DNA of 35,381 nt from Bacteroidota bacterium. GTDB taxonomy: Bacteria; Bacteroidota; Bacteroidia; JAIBAJ01. Both the position numbers and the translations under genes were made by a program. The notes under the pieces were generated by a model. It ran no database searches and was not told the DNA's origin. It saw only the letters and a program-made list of their open reading frames with translations. Where the stretch lies: NCBI GenBank assembly GCA_947475205.1, contig CANJNG010000001.1, positions 64,679-100,059 on the forward strand. Reading direction: 5' to 3'. This document shows positions 25,634-33,945 of this stretch, piece after piece (the first letter of the stretch is position 1; the number at the start of each line of letters is the position of its first letter).

Positions 25634-26115
25634 TGGTATTGGAGTTTAGACTTTAGATATAAGATTTTAGACAGTTGGGGCAATTTCAATGAGTGTGCCA
25701 ATAGGGGACGGGCTGACATTTTGGCGAAGGGGAAATAAAATGCCCCACTACTAAATCTGTTCCCACTTTGTTTGAAAAAATATTTTTCTTTAAATACTAT
25801 TAAGCCTTTTCGCTCATTCAATTTTACCTCTAGCAAGCAACGCTTATCTGCGTAGTTTCTTGCATAATCTCAACCGATGTTAAAAAAGAGAGATTGATAA
25901 ATTCTATACAACGCTAAACGGCAAAAGTTGTGGTTACACGGTTAGTTACAATCAAGGACTAGGAGTTTTGTTACACAAATGATTTCGCTTCGAATTGCAG
26001 AAAGGAAAGAGATGGAAATTTAAGAAGTAGGGGAACGGAAAACACAAGTTTACCGAAGAAACTGGCCTAAGTGCAGGTATTGCTTGGCTTTCGCTATCTT
26101 CGCACCTTAGCACCA
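25634..26115. other. Intergenic region between htpG and the M23 peptidase gene
   Basis: A 482-base gap. It holds the htpG promoter candidate near 25682-25726, and a weak -7 box (TATCTTCG, 26095-26102) 13 bases before the M23 start. The remaining A/T-rich sequence between 25730 and 26090 contains open frames up to 82 codons, with no recognisable protein features, and no strong hairpin or RNA gene that I can see. Confidence 0.6.
25682..25726 (-). promoter_or_regulatory. Candidate sigma-54-type promoter of htpG
   Basis: On the minus strand, 25701 to 25682 reads TTGGCACACTCATTGAAATT: TTGGCAC, five bases, then TTGAA, close to the -24/-12 consensus TTGGCACN5TTGCA, with one change (GC to GA) at -12. 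The expected start is about 43 bases before the ATG. Just upstream, CGCCAAAATGTCAG (25726-25713) is an imperfect GCCA/TGtC inverted repeat that could be an activator site, although it lies unusually close for one. Confidence 0.4.
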
Positions 26116-27006
26116 ATGGCTCAGCAAGACGAATCGAAAACGAAACGACCACTAATTAACCGACTGAAAAGCAAGTACAGGTTGGTAATTATGAATGATG
26201 AAACCTTTGAAGAAAAGGCATCACTCACGCTGTCGCCAATGAATGTGCTCACAGTTTTTGGCTCGTTTACACTCTTTTTAGTGATTTCGATGGTGTATAT
26301 AATTGCTTTCACACCTCTTCGAGAATACATTCCCGGGTATGCCGATATTGGAATGCGAAGAAAGGTGTTTTCGATGGGGGGTACGGTTGATTCGCTCGAA
26401 CAAGAGATGCGAACGAAGGAAGCCTATATCCAAAATCTGAATTACATTATTTCGGGAAAAAAGCCACCACAAGGCGATTTAAGTAAACCCGACAGTACTC
26501 AGAAATACAACACTATAAGTTTCAAAAAAGCGGAGGAGGATTCGGTATTAAGAGCACAAGTGGCCGAAGAGGAAAGGTTGTATGGCTCGCGGGTAATGTT
26601 CGACAATGGAAGCAATTCGCGAAATAACGGAATGGCCGGGGTGTTCTTTTTCCCTCCCATAAAGGGTGTAGTTGCCACCAAATTTAACACCATCGACGAC
26701 CATTTCGGAATAGATGTTGTTGCTCCGAAGGACGAAACTATCAAAGCTACTTTAGATGGCAAGATTCTCTTCAGTGGCTGGACATTGGAAACGGGCTATG
26801 TAGTGGTAATTCAGCACGACAACAATCTGGTATCGGTGTATAAACACAATAGCACACTGCTTAAAAAGATTGGAAACTTGGTGAAAGCCGGAGAGCCTGT
26901 TGCAATTATTGGCAATAGTGGTGAATTAAGCTCAGGGCCTCATCTTCACTTCGAACTTTGGCAAAACGGCACACCTATTAATCCACAGGATTATATGGCG
27001 TTTTAG
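26116..27006 (+). CDS. M23 family (LytM-type) membrane metallopeptidase
   Basis: A cell-wall endopeptidase or related scaffold anchored in the inner membrane (296 residues from ATG 26116). A frame from GTG 26071 would overlap the promoter-like box and is less likely. Residues 1-40 are cytoplasmic (SKYRLVIMNDETFEEKASL, conserved in this phylum), then one membrane helix (about 44-65), a coiled-coil-like stretch (about 90-160) and the LytM domain. Zinc ligands His196 and Asp200 (DHFGIDVV) and His276-x-His278 (GPHLHFELW) are present, so it should be active. The stop is 29 bases inside the convergent SGNH gene. Confidence 0.93.
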   Translation: MAQQDESKTKRPLINRLKSKYRLVIMNDETFEEKASLTLSPMNVLTVFGSFTLFLVISMVYIIAFTPLREYIPGYADIGMRRKVFSMGGTVDSLEQEMRTKEAYIQNLNYIISGKKPPQGDLSKPDSTQKYNTISFKKAEEDSVLRAQVAEEERLYGSRVMFDNGSNSRNNGMAGVFFFPPIKGVVATKFNTIDDHFGIDVVAPKDETIKATLDGKILFSGWTLETGYVVVIQHDNNLVSVYKHNSTLLKKIGNLVKAGEPVAIIGNSGELSSGPHLHFELWQNGTPINPQDYMAF

Positions 27007-28231
27007 TTAACTCTTCCGCCCGAAAGTAGTTCCGATACATATACTCAGCCTGCACGCCATAGCCGTAAGTAGTGAAATGGCCATCAATTGGGTAATAAAA
27101 TCGTTTGGCTTTTTCTTTTGAGTTTTCAATACTGTCGTTTAGGTAAGGATATAGAGAAAGATGCCGGATATTGGTAGGGATTTTCAAACGAGCTAATATG
27201 TTTTGACCATCGGCCAGTTCATTCTCAAGAGGAAAAGTGATGAGCAGAAACTTGAAACGGTGCTTATCGGCAAGTGCTTGAAAGTGGTAGAGCTTCTCTG
27301 TCATTTTCGATAAAATGTAGTCTTCTACTTTATGTTGGTCTTTTTCGGGATATAGCATCCAGGTGTAGTGCATCAAATTCAAAAACACAAAACGAGCAAG
27401 GTAACTGGCCCCAAACAGAAACTCATACCAAGGGCCTGCAGGGTTCAGAATGTTCCCGTTGGCATCGGGCTTGGCATACACTCCCCGCGAAAGAATGTCG
27501 TTTATGTCAGTGGAATTCAGATTAAGAATAAGCAGGTCGGGCTTATATTTCAGCAGGCAATTTTCCAGAAAATCGTATTCACGAATCAAATCATTTCCGT
27601 GTGTGCCACAGTTTAAGGTGGTGTAAATGGTGTCGGCGGCTTTGGAGTTAAGGCGGTATTCCAATTGTTTTAGCCAGGTAGAATCCTGGGCTGTGCCCAC
27701 GCCTTCGGTAAAGCTGTCGCCAATTCCCATTATGCGGTATTCGTTCGCCTTCTTGCTTTCTGAAAATTCCTTATCCCTTAATCCCAAAGAATTGTAAGTG
27801 TGCATATAATGAAATTCGGGTTTATTGAAATCTTCAAACCCATTTGGGGGATTCATGTAATAGTAGCCATTATCACAGGCCTTGCATTTCGAAAGACAGC
27901 ACCAATAGGAAGAGTTGTAACCATCGCTTCCGTTGCGTTCGCCATACGAGGCTAAATTTGAAGCAAAGTTCCGCAGCACCAGCTCGCATAAGAACAATGC
28001 CATAACACCTGCCGATGCTAAAAGCACCAAGTTTCTACTAATTTCTATTGAGATAACCCCCCTGTTTTGAAGCATCCAAACAGTTCCAGCAATTATCATG
28101 AAAGCAAAAAGCACTACTGCAACAAAAGCCCACACATTGGTTTGGCGTTGGGTTTGCCAATGATAAACGCTTTGAATAAAGAACAAGGAAATGAATATGC
28201 AGAATACAGCGACTATCTTCCAAGGTTTCAT
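26978..28231 (-). CDS. Membrane-anchored SGNH/GDSL hydrolase family protein
   Basis: A 417-residue protein with three N-terminal membrane segments (about 5-24, 33-53 and 68-87), then a Cys-rich linker (Cys111, 112, 116, 119), and an SGNH/GDSL domain. It has block I IGDSFTEGVG (Ser173) and the C-terminal D-G-H-F block V (YYPIDGHFTTYGYG). LNSTDINDILSRG resembles the same segment in the two SGNH proteins at 32890 and 33942. Family members hydrolyse or transfer acyl groups on sugars and lipids; the periplasmic side is likely here. It starts five bases after the GT9 stop, so the two are translationally coupled, and overlaps the M23 gene tail to tail. Confidence 0.82.
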   Translation of the reverse strand: MKPWKIVAVFCIFISLFFIQSVYHWQTQRQTNVWAFVAVVLFAFMIIAGTVWMLQNRGVISIEISRNLVLLASAGVMALFLCELVLRNFASNLASYGERNGSDGYNSSYWCCLSKCKACDNGYYYMNPPNGFEDFNKPEFHYMHTYNSLGLRDKEFSESKKANEYRIMGIGDSFTEGVGTAQDSTWLKQLEYRLNSKAADTIYTTLNCGTHGNDLIREYDFLENCLLKYKPDLLILNLNSTDINDILSRGVYAKPDANGNILNPAGPWYEFLFGASYLARFVFLNLMHYTWMLYPEKDQHKVEDYILSKMTEKLYHFQALADKHRFKFLLITFPLENELADGQNILARLKIPTNIRHLSLYPYLNDSIENSKEKAKRFYYPIDGHFTTYGYGVQAEYMYRNYFRAEELTKTPYNPVD

Positions 28232-28236
28232 GTTCC

Positions 28237-29445
28237 CTACTTGGTTTGAAGAATTTCCTTGCTAAGGTCAAACACCGTGTTTACGCTAATTTGCTGCATA
28301 CAAATATTGTTGCTGCATGGCGAAAGGCGATTGTTGTATGCATTAAAGCACGGACTGCAGGGCAACTTTTTATAAACTATTTTTGTGCGGCTACACTTGG
28401 GGCCATACAATTCAGGGGTTTCGGGTCCGAAAAGAACAATTGAATTTATGGTGGTGAGCGATGCAAAATGTGCCGGACCGCTATCGCTCGTAACAAGCAG
28501 TTTGGATTGGCTGTAGAGCGTGAAAACATCCCTCAAACTGGTTTTGCCGCAGAGGTTAATTGCATGGGCAATGCCCAAATTGTCCATAAACCGGTTGGTG
28601 AGTTCGTGTTCGTCTTCCCGCCCGGTGAAAATGAAGAGGTGCCCGGGAAAACTTTCGTTCAGCCTTTTTACCAAGGCCTTATAGCTTTCAGCGGGCCATT
28701 TGCGAAGCGGCAATGCATCATTCAAGCTGGGGTTAATGATAATCCTGGGCTGGTTTTGTGTTTGATTCAAAATGGCATTCAGCCTTAGGGTATCTTGCTC
28801 GGTAGGGGTGAAAAGCACTTCGTTTTTTACCTCATCGTACTTTAAATTCAACGCAGGCAATTGCGATACCGGAGTTTCGAGGCATTTGAGCATTGTCCAA
28901 CTGCTTTCGGCAAGGTGTACATAGTGGCTATAATTAAGGCGATGGGTAAACAAATCGCCACGGTAGTTTTGCGAGCCTTTGTAGCGATGATAGCCCACCC
29001 GCTTGGTGCAGCCACTTAGGTATGAAAACGCCGCCGAAGCACAGGAGAAGAACTCCAAATCAATAGCGGTATCAATGCGAAGGGTTCTGATTTTAACAAC
29101 AGAATTTAAAAACCCCCTTGCGAAAGAAGTAATGCTTCCTTCGTATATAGTAATTATATTGGCCTCGGGCACCACCTGCATAAGTAGCAATAGTTCCTTG
29201 TTGCTGGCAAAAGTGCAGATGTAGATATTCTCTTTTCCGTAAGTTACTTCAGCCTCTCTAAATGTACTTAGATGCAACACAAAGGCACCCTGCTCAATAA
29301 ACTTTACGAAAACAATTCTTTGGGTTGGCTTGACCGTTTTGCTTTCGCCAAACACCCTTCGCCAAACATTCCGATATATAGTTAAAAGGCCACACATCAC
29401 TATTCCCAAGTATTTTTCGAGGAAAGAAATAGTGGTGTTGGTCAT
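28237..29445 (-). CDS. Glycosyltransferase family 9 (heptosyltransferase-like)
   Basis: A GT-B glycosyltransferase of family 9, which transfers heptose or another sugar from an ADP/UDP donor to lipid A core or a glycan. The N-terminal domain has RIVFVKFIEQGAFVLHL; the C-terminal donor domain has IINPSLNDALPLRKWP, FIFTGREDEHELTNRF and VTSDSGPAHFASLT (the family T-D-S-G-P-x-H block). The last 50 residues carry CSPCFNAYNNRLSPCSNNIC, a Cys-rich ending common in Bacteroidota GT9 proteins. The first 35 residues are hydrophobic and may anchor it to the membrane. First gene of a minus-strand pair, divergent from the GT-C/SGNH operon. Confidence 0.9.
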   Translation of the reverse strand: MTNTTISFLEKYLGIVMCGLLTIYRNVWRRVFGESKTVKPTQRIVFVKFIEQGAFVLHLSTFREAEVTYGKENIYICTFASNKELLLLMQVVPEANIITIYEGSITSFARGFLNSVVKIRTLRIDTAIDLEFFSCASAAFSYLSGCTKRVGYHRYKGSQNYRGDLFTHRLNYSHYVHLAESSWTMLKCLETPVSQLPALNLKYDEVKNEVLFTPTEQDTLRLNAILNQTQNQPRIIINPSLNDALPLRKWPAESYKALVKRLNESFPGHLFIFTGREDEHELTNRFMDNLGIAHAINLCGKTSLRDVFTLYSQSKLLVTSDSGPAHFASLTTINSIVLFGPETPELYGPKCSRTKIVYKKLPCSPCFNAYNNRLSPCSNNICMQQISVNTVFDLSKEILQTK

Positions 29446-29482
29446 TTGGAACTTGATGCAGAAAGGGTTTTTGCAAAGAAAA

Positions 29483-29490
29483 CAAAATTA
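29483..29490 (-). promoter_or_regulatory. -7 box of the GT9 gene
   Basis: TAATTTTG on the minus strand is an exact TAnnTTTG match, 37 bases before the ATG. A -33 element is not evident. Confidence 0.4.
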
Positions 29491-29582
29491 AGGAGGATAA
29501 TTGTTTTCCTTCTGTTTTTTCCAAGTAATCCATATTGAATTTTCTATTCCTGTATCATTGCAAGATTAATTACACTCGATTT

Positions 29583-29633
29583 ATGAAAAGGATTTATGAA
29601 AAAGATGTTTTAGTTAATTTCTTAGGGTTTTGA
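29583..29633 (+). CDS. Possible 16-codon leader ORF before the GT-C gene
   Basis: ATG at 29583 opens a short frame (MKRIYEKDVLVNFLGF) whose TGA overlaps the TTG start of the next gene as TTGA. It could couple translation or be chance; coding potential cannot be judged for so short a frame. Confidence 0.25.
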   Translation: MKRIYEKDVLVNFLGF

Positions 29634-31105
29634 AACAAGAAGAACACAATTCAATTATTGCGGCAATGAAGAATATGGCCGAAAGTGGAGTGCTTACAGT
29701 TGTTTTATTGACTTTACCCTCACTTCTTATTCTGTTCTTTTTACCCTTCACTTGGAACTTTCAAGATAGCTGTGCCTATTTCGACATTCCGATAACGTAT
29801 AATGTGCCACATTATCCGGCCCTGTATCTACTATTTTGTCAAGGTTTTCTCAAACTATTTCAAGGGCATATAGCTGCCGTTTATTGTATAGTTTTTATTC
29901 AGCATATAATCTACACCGGGGGTGTTTACTACCTGTCGCGATTGTTCAAAAACTCAACGCACAAAAATATTTTCTTAGCATTAATGTGTTTTAACATCAA
30001 TGTGCTTTCGTTAATTAATGGGATATTCCCCGAAGGGCTGTTTGCCGCTTTTCAGGTAGTATTTTGGGGTGCAATGTTTAACTTTATGTTTGATAAACCC
30101 CACCGAAAATGGCACATTCTTATTGCATGTATAGCCCTCTTTTGTTTACCAGCCACCAAGCATTTGGGAATTCTTTATTTTGGAATTCCTATCGTTATTT
30201 TCATGGGGGCTATCCTTTACAAAGGGTATTATAAAAAACTGAGTCAACTAAACAATTATACTCAGCTTGTAATTGCCACATCAGCCACTTTGTGCATATA
30301 TATGATATTCAATTCGGCTTTGCTTTGGTATATAAATGCACCACACAAAACATTAATTGGACGACAAGGTATATATAGAATAAATGCTTTGCCATTCAAG
30401 GAATTAAGCGAACAGGCCAAAAGCAGTCTTATCAACCATTATACCCAGAACGACCCGGACACCATTATTAAACAAACCTATCAGCTTATATTCAATACTC
30501 GGCCTTACAATGAAACTTCCGACTCTTTAAATGCATATTTGCAACGGATAAGGAGCCCTCACGATGCAGATTACTATTTGAATAAGGCGTTCATGGATTA
30601 TCTCTGCAATTTTGATAAAATAGCATGGCAGGCTACACTCGATGGGTTCAGACAAATGGAAAGGTTTGAAAACCTCGCCCCAACCATACTTTCAAACAAC
30701 ACGATTGATTATTTAAGAGAAGTCGAAGCAAGAAGATTCCCCGCCTCGTTGAGAAATATTTTGCCTAAGCTGATTACTCAAGCTCATATTGAATCCGTAA
30801 GGGGGTTTATAAACTCAGCCTTTTTGCGGCTTGTCGTCCGATATTCAATTGCAGATTTATGGGCTTGCTGTTTGCTATTGTTTATACTTTTCTTTTATAA
30901 AATTGGCAGAAAGGCGTGCTTGCTGTTTGCCACGGGTTTAGCCTTTGTGAAAATCACATTGTTGCTCAACTCTTTAGTTACCATATTTATTATTCGGTAT
31001 GCTATAATGCCCTATATGGATACATATTTAATGCTTGTTCTTTTAACAATGTTCGCATTTGGAGTGTTTAAGCCTGATTTTAAGAGCGAACTAAATAAAC
31101 AATAA
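29630..31105 (+). CDS. Polytopic GT-C-like membrane protein (paralogue 1)
   Basis: A 491-residue protein with about ten hydrophobic segments. After the first one it reads FQDSCAYFDI (Asp46), where GT-C glycosyltransferases place a catalytic acidic residue in the first extracytoplasmic loop; later NVPHYPALYLLF and FPEGLFAAFQ resemble ArnT/PMT-like patterns. I infer a lipid-phosphosugar-dependent glycosyltransferase, but no named family is certain. A large periplasmic-looking loop (about 245-395) separates the helices. It starts at TTG 29630, or possibly at ATG 29666. First gene of the four-gene operon, with 69 bases to the next gene. Confidence 0.6.
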   Translation: MKQEEHNSIIAAMKNMAESGVLTVVLLTLPSLLILFFLPFTWNFQDSCAYFDIPITYNVPHYPALYLLFCQGFLKLFQGHIAAVYCIVFIQHIIYTGGVYYLSRLFKNSTHKNIFLALMCFNINVLSLINGIFPEGLFAAFQVVFWGAMFNFMFDKPHRKWHILIACIALFCLPATKHLGILYFGIPIVIFMGAILYKGYYKKLSQLNNYTQLVIATSATLCIYMIFNSALLWYINAPHKTLIGRQGIYRINALPFKELSEQAKSSLINHYTQNDPDTIIKQTYQLIFNTRPYNETSDSLNAYLQRIRSPHDADYYLNKAFMDYLCNFDKIAWQATLDGFRQMERFENLAPTILSNNTIDYLREVEARRFPASLRNILPKLITQAHIESVRGFINSAFLRLVVRYSIADLWACCLLLFILFFYKIGRKACLLFATGLAFVKITLLLNSLVTIFIIRYAIMPYMDTYLMLVLLTMFAFGVFKPDFKSELNKQ

Positions 31106-31174
31106 TTTTTTGCAGCAAAAACACGACTGTATTCATAGTGTATCATTGCGGTATCAAATTCTTAATATCAAAGA

Positions 31175-32887
31175 ATGACAGCGGGCAAAACGGCAAATAG
31201 CTATTTATATTACCTCCCCTATTTGTTGCTTCTGCTACTGGGCGTTTATGCACGGGTGCAAATTCCTAATTTGGCTTTGCTGCATGGCGATTCGTGCAAT
31301 TATTTATTACCGCCATACATTAAGCTTATATTAAACGAATGGCATAAAGGTGAGCGGCCAATGCCCTATTTACGTTTTTTGTATTACACCATTTCTCCGG
31401 AATCCGGGCTCAATTATGCAATTTTCTGGCAAAAGATTTTAGGCTTAACCGGAAGTGTGTTTTTGGTGTTAGCCTGGATAAAAGTGGTGAGTAGTATAAA
31501 TCGCAACCTGTTTATATGGCACTTGGCCGGCTATGCACTTACTGCTATATATACGCTTCTCCCAATACAGATGTATTACGAACAGCTCATTGCTCCCGAA
31601 TTATTAGGGATGACCGTGCTTTGCCTCTTGCTATTATGTTATGCTCATTTGTTTTATTCAAATTCAGATAGCTCATCTTTACCTTGGGTTTTAGGTCTTA
31701 GCATCTTTGTTAATCTGTTTATGGCCGGACCCATGCCAAAGTTTATGCTAATGACAATTGTAGGTGAAGTCTTGTTACTATTTTGGATTGGGAAATGGCT
31801 AAAGCGAAGCATTAGAACTAAACTCCTGGTGCTTGCAGTACCTCACCTTGTTTGGTTAGTCTTTATCTGGATTCCCGAATTTACAAATGAGGTGGATAAC
31901 CCAATAGACGATCGCACTTTTATAGAGTACAAGCAAGTAACCTTTACTCATTTTGACATTTTGATAGCAGATAAAACCAATTTCGATGTGCCTCTCGCTA
32001 TTCAAGACTCCTTGGTACATTATTTTGAAGAATCTAAAAAAACAGCTCCTCTGTTTTTAACCGGTTTTAGTAGCGATGATTTGATGTGGGGAAAGGCAAA
32101 TGAAATTATAGGGCAATATTTGAATGATGACCACACGGCTTTGCACACATTTTACCGAAATTTGGTTCTCAAATTAGTAACTAAGTATCCTTTTCAAATG
32201 ACTTATCACGTTTTGAGGCACCTGTGGGCATTTTATATTCCAACCCGTTATTTTTATATTGAAACCTATTTTGCTCAAGACTATATGCCAGTATTTGATA
32301 TTTCAGGAGAACATTATAAGCGGTTTAAAGATAAGTTGTTCCTCAGCGTAGATATGTTCAATAGGGGAAAAATGTGTGAGCGAGCCTTAACTCAAAACAT
32401 CCCCGTTTTAACCTCTTTGCTTGAAAAAAAGGACACTGCAGCTGTAATGCAGTATTTTATTCAATACACCAATGATATCTGTAAAAAAAACACTCCAGAC
32501 ACAAGCCTCTACAGTCATCCGCCACCACAAGCCAATTGGCATTTTGAGCATTTCCCTTTTAAATTAATTGCTTCGTTTAAGTATATGCGATGGTTTCAGC
32601 TTTCGTTCTTACTATATGTTTTCATTTTGGCTCTCTATTATTGGAAAAAGCGGGAACTTTTCGGAAATCCCTTTCTGCTATGGATACATGCTACACTGTT
32701 TATTTATGTAATCACCATTGGCATAGCTCACACTTTTGACATTACCCGTTTCATATCCTCGGCATTTCCCTTAATGCTATTTAGCGTCTTTTTGGCTTTA
32801 GCGTATGTTGCCTCAATGCTTGTAAATGAATTTTTTCAAACCAATTTGGGAAAGAAGTTTGACCCCTATTTTAGCTTTTTGAAATAA
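31175..32887 (+). CDS. Polytopic GT-C-like membrane protein (paralogue 2)
   Basis: A 570-residue protein with about ten to eleven hydrophobic segments and a long soluble loop (about 230-460). The first loop contains LLHGDSCNYLLPPYIKL (Asp39), sharing the D-S-C-x-Y pattern of the gene before it, and MYYEQLIAPELLGMTV and GPMPKFMLM follow. These patterns and the topology suggest a GT-C glycosyltransferase with an Asp base, the donor probably a polyprenyl phosphosugar; this is inference. It ends two bases before the SGNH gene, so the two are tightly coupled. Confidence 0.6.
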   Translation: MTAGKTANSYLYYLPYLLLLLLGVYARVQIPNLALLHGDSCNYLLPPYIKLILNEWHKGERPMPYLRFLYYTISPESGLNYAIFWQKILGLTGSVFLVLAWIKVVSSINRNLFIWHLAGYALTAIYTLLPIQMYYEQLIAPELLGMTVLCLLLLCYAHLFYSNSDSSSLPWVLGLSIFVNLFMAGPMPKFMLMTIVGEVLLLFWIGKWLKRSIRTKLLVLAVPHLVWLVFIWIPEFTNEVDNPIDDRTFIEYKQVTFTHFDILIADKTNFDVPLAIQDSLVHYFEESKKTAPLFLTGFSSDDLMWGKANEIIGQYLNDDHTALHTFYRNLVLKLVTKYPFQMTYHVLRHLWAFYIPTRYFYIETYFAQDYMPVFDISGEHYKRFKDKLFLSVDMFNRGKMCERALTQNIPVLTSLLEKKDTAAVMQYFIQYTNDICKKNTPDTSLYSHPPPQANWHFEHFPFKLIASFKYMRWFQLSFLLYVFILALYYWKKRELFGNPFLLWIHATLFIYVITIGIAHTFDITRFISSAFPLMLFSVFLALAYVASMLVNEFFQTNLGKKFDPYFSFLK

Positions 32888-32889
32888 GA

Positions 32890-33945
32890 ATGGAAAAAAG
32901 TCTCCGCTTTTCAAAAACTGCTTCTTGGCTTTTTGCTGGGATGATTTTTATACTTGCTTTAGAGATTGGTCTTCGAATAGCGGGTTGGCACCAAACGTTT
33001 TCTGAAAAGTATGGTGACCCTTATTCCTCTTTATTTGGCACTATTGATAAAACCTGGTATCATACCTACCGCCCCGGCGAAGTGAGAACCGATGGTGGCG
33101 ATGAATTCTCCTTTTCATTTAAAGCCAACAATGAAGGGTTCTTAGACTCCGATTTCAGCACCCATAAAGATAGTGGCACTTTTCGAATATTAATTTTAGG
33201 CGATAGTTTTGTGCAGGGCATTGGGGTGAGGCAGGATAAATCGTTCCCTGAACAATTGGAAATATTGCTGAAAACATACTTCAACATTAGCCCCAAAATA
33301 GAAGTATATAACTGCGGAATAGGCAATAGCGACCCTATTTTCCAATACAAATTGCTTTTCGATAGATTGTTGAAATACAAACCCGACTTGGTTATTGATG
33401 TTATTAACGGCACCGACATCAACGACATAACAATTCGTGGCGGTTTTGAACGCTTCAAACCCGATGGAACATTAAAGTACAGCGACCCTCCCGGCTTTGA
33501 ACCCGTATATGCCCACAGCTATATAGCCCGAACAGTTGTTCACGAGGTGTTACGCTATAACTGGATGTTTTTAAAGCCATCGGAGGAAGCCGATGCGAAT
33601 GCAAATAGTTTAGATCAAATAAAAATGACCGTTTACAGAATGGACAGCTTGTGTTATACCAAAAGTGTTTCCTTTTTATTGATTACCCACCCATTGCGGT
33701 ATGAATTAAGACCTAATTCTTCTTATGCCATCTCCACAGTTAATGATTTTTGTAATGAAGAACGCATAACCAATATTAACATTAAAGATTATTTTGATGC
33801 AAAGCACATTGATGCTTCCACCGCCGAAGCATTCTATTGGCCAAAAGACGGTCACTTCAAAAAAATAGGCTACAAACTCATGGCCGACATTTCGGCAGGG
33901 GCAGTTATAGAAGCAATATATAGAAAAGAGGACGATAAAGAATGA
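32890..33945 (+). CDS. SGNH/GDSL hydrolase family protein, single membrane anchor (paralogue 2)
   Basis: A 351-residue protein with one N-terminal membrane segment (about 12-30, followed by LEIGLRIAG), then a lumen-type SGNH domain. Block I is ILGDSFVQGIG (Ser106), GNSDP is a block III-like element, INGTDINDITIRGG is shared with its paralogues, and YWPKDGHFKKIGY carries the D-x-x-H type catalytic end. The domain probably faces the periplasm and acts on an acyl or ester group of a glycan or lipid. It lies two bases after the GT-C gene and overlaps the next gene by four bases (ATGA), a sign of tight coupling. Confidence 0.8.
   Translation: MEKSLRFSKTASWLFAGMIFILALEIGLRIAGWHQTFSEKYGDPYSSLFGTIDKTWYHTYRPGEVRTDGGDEFSFSFKANNEGFLDSDFSTHKDSGTFRILILGDSFVQGIGVRQDKSFPEQLEILLKTYFNISPKIEVYNCGIGNSDPIFQYKLLFDRLLKYKPDLVIDVINGTDINDITIRGGFERFKPDGTLKYSDPPGFEPVYAHSYIARTVVHEVLRYNWMFLKPSEEADANANSLDQIKMTVYRMDSLCYTKSVSFLLITHPLRYELRPNSSYAISTVNDFCNEERITNINIKDYFDAKHIDASTAEAFYWPKDGHFKKIGYKLMADISAGAVIEAIYRKEDDKE

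Noticed and set aside
25588-25836. 82-codon minus-strand frame in the htpG upstream gap
   Set aside because: It overlaps the htpG start and the candidate promoter and has no recognisable domain or codon pattern.
26071-26115. N-terminal extension of the M23 protein from a GTG
   Set aside because: It would cover the -7 box, and family members start near the MAQQDES position.
25952-26152. 66-codon minus-strand frame before the M23 gene
   Set aside because: It is antisense to the M23 N-terminus and promoter, with no family features.
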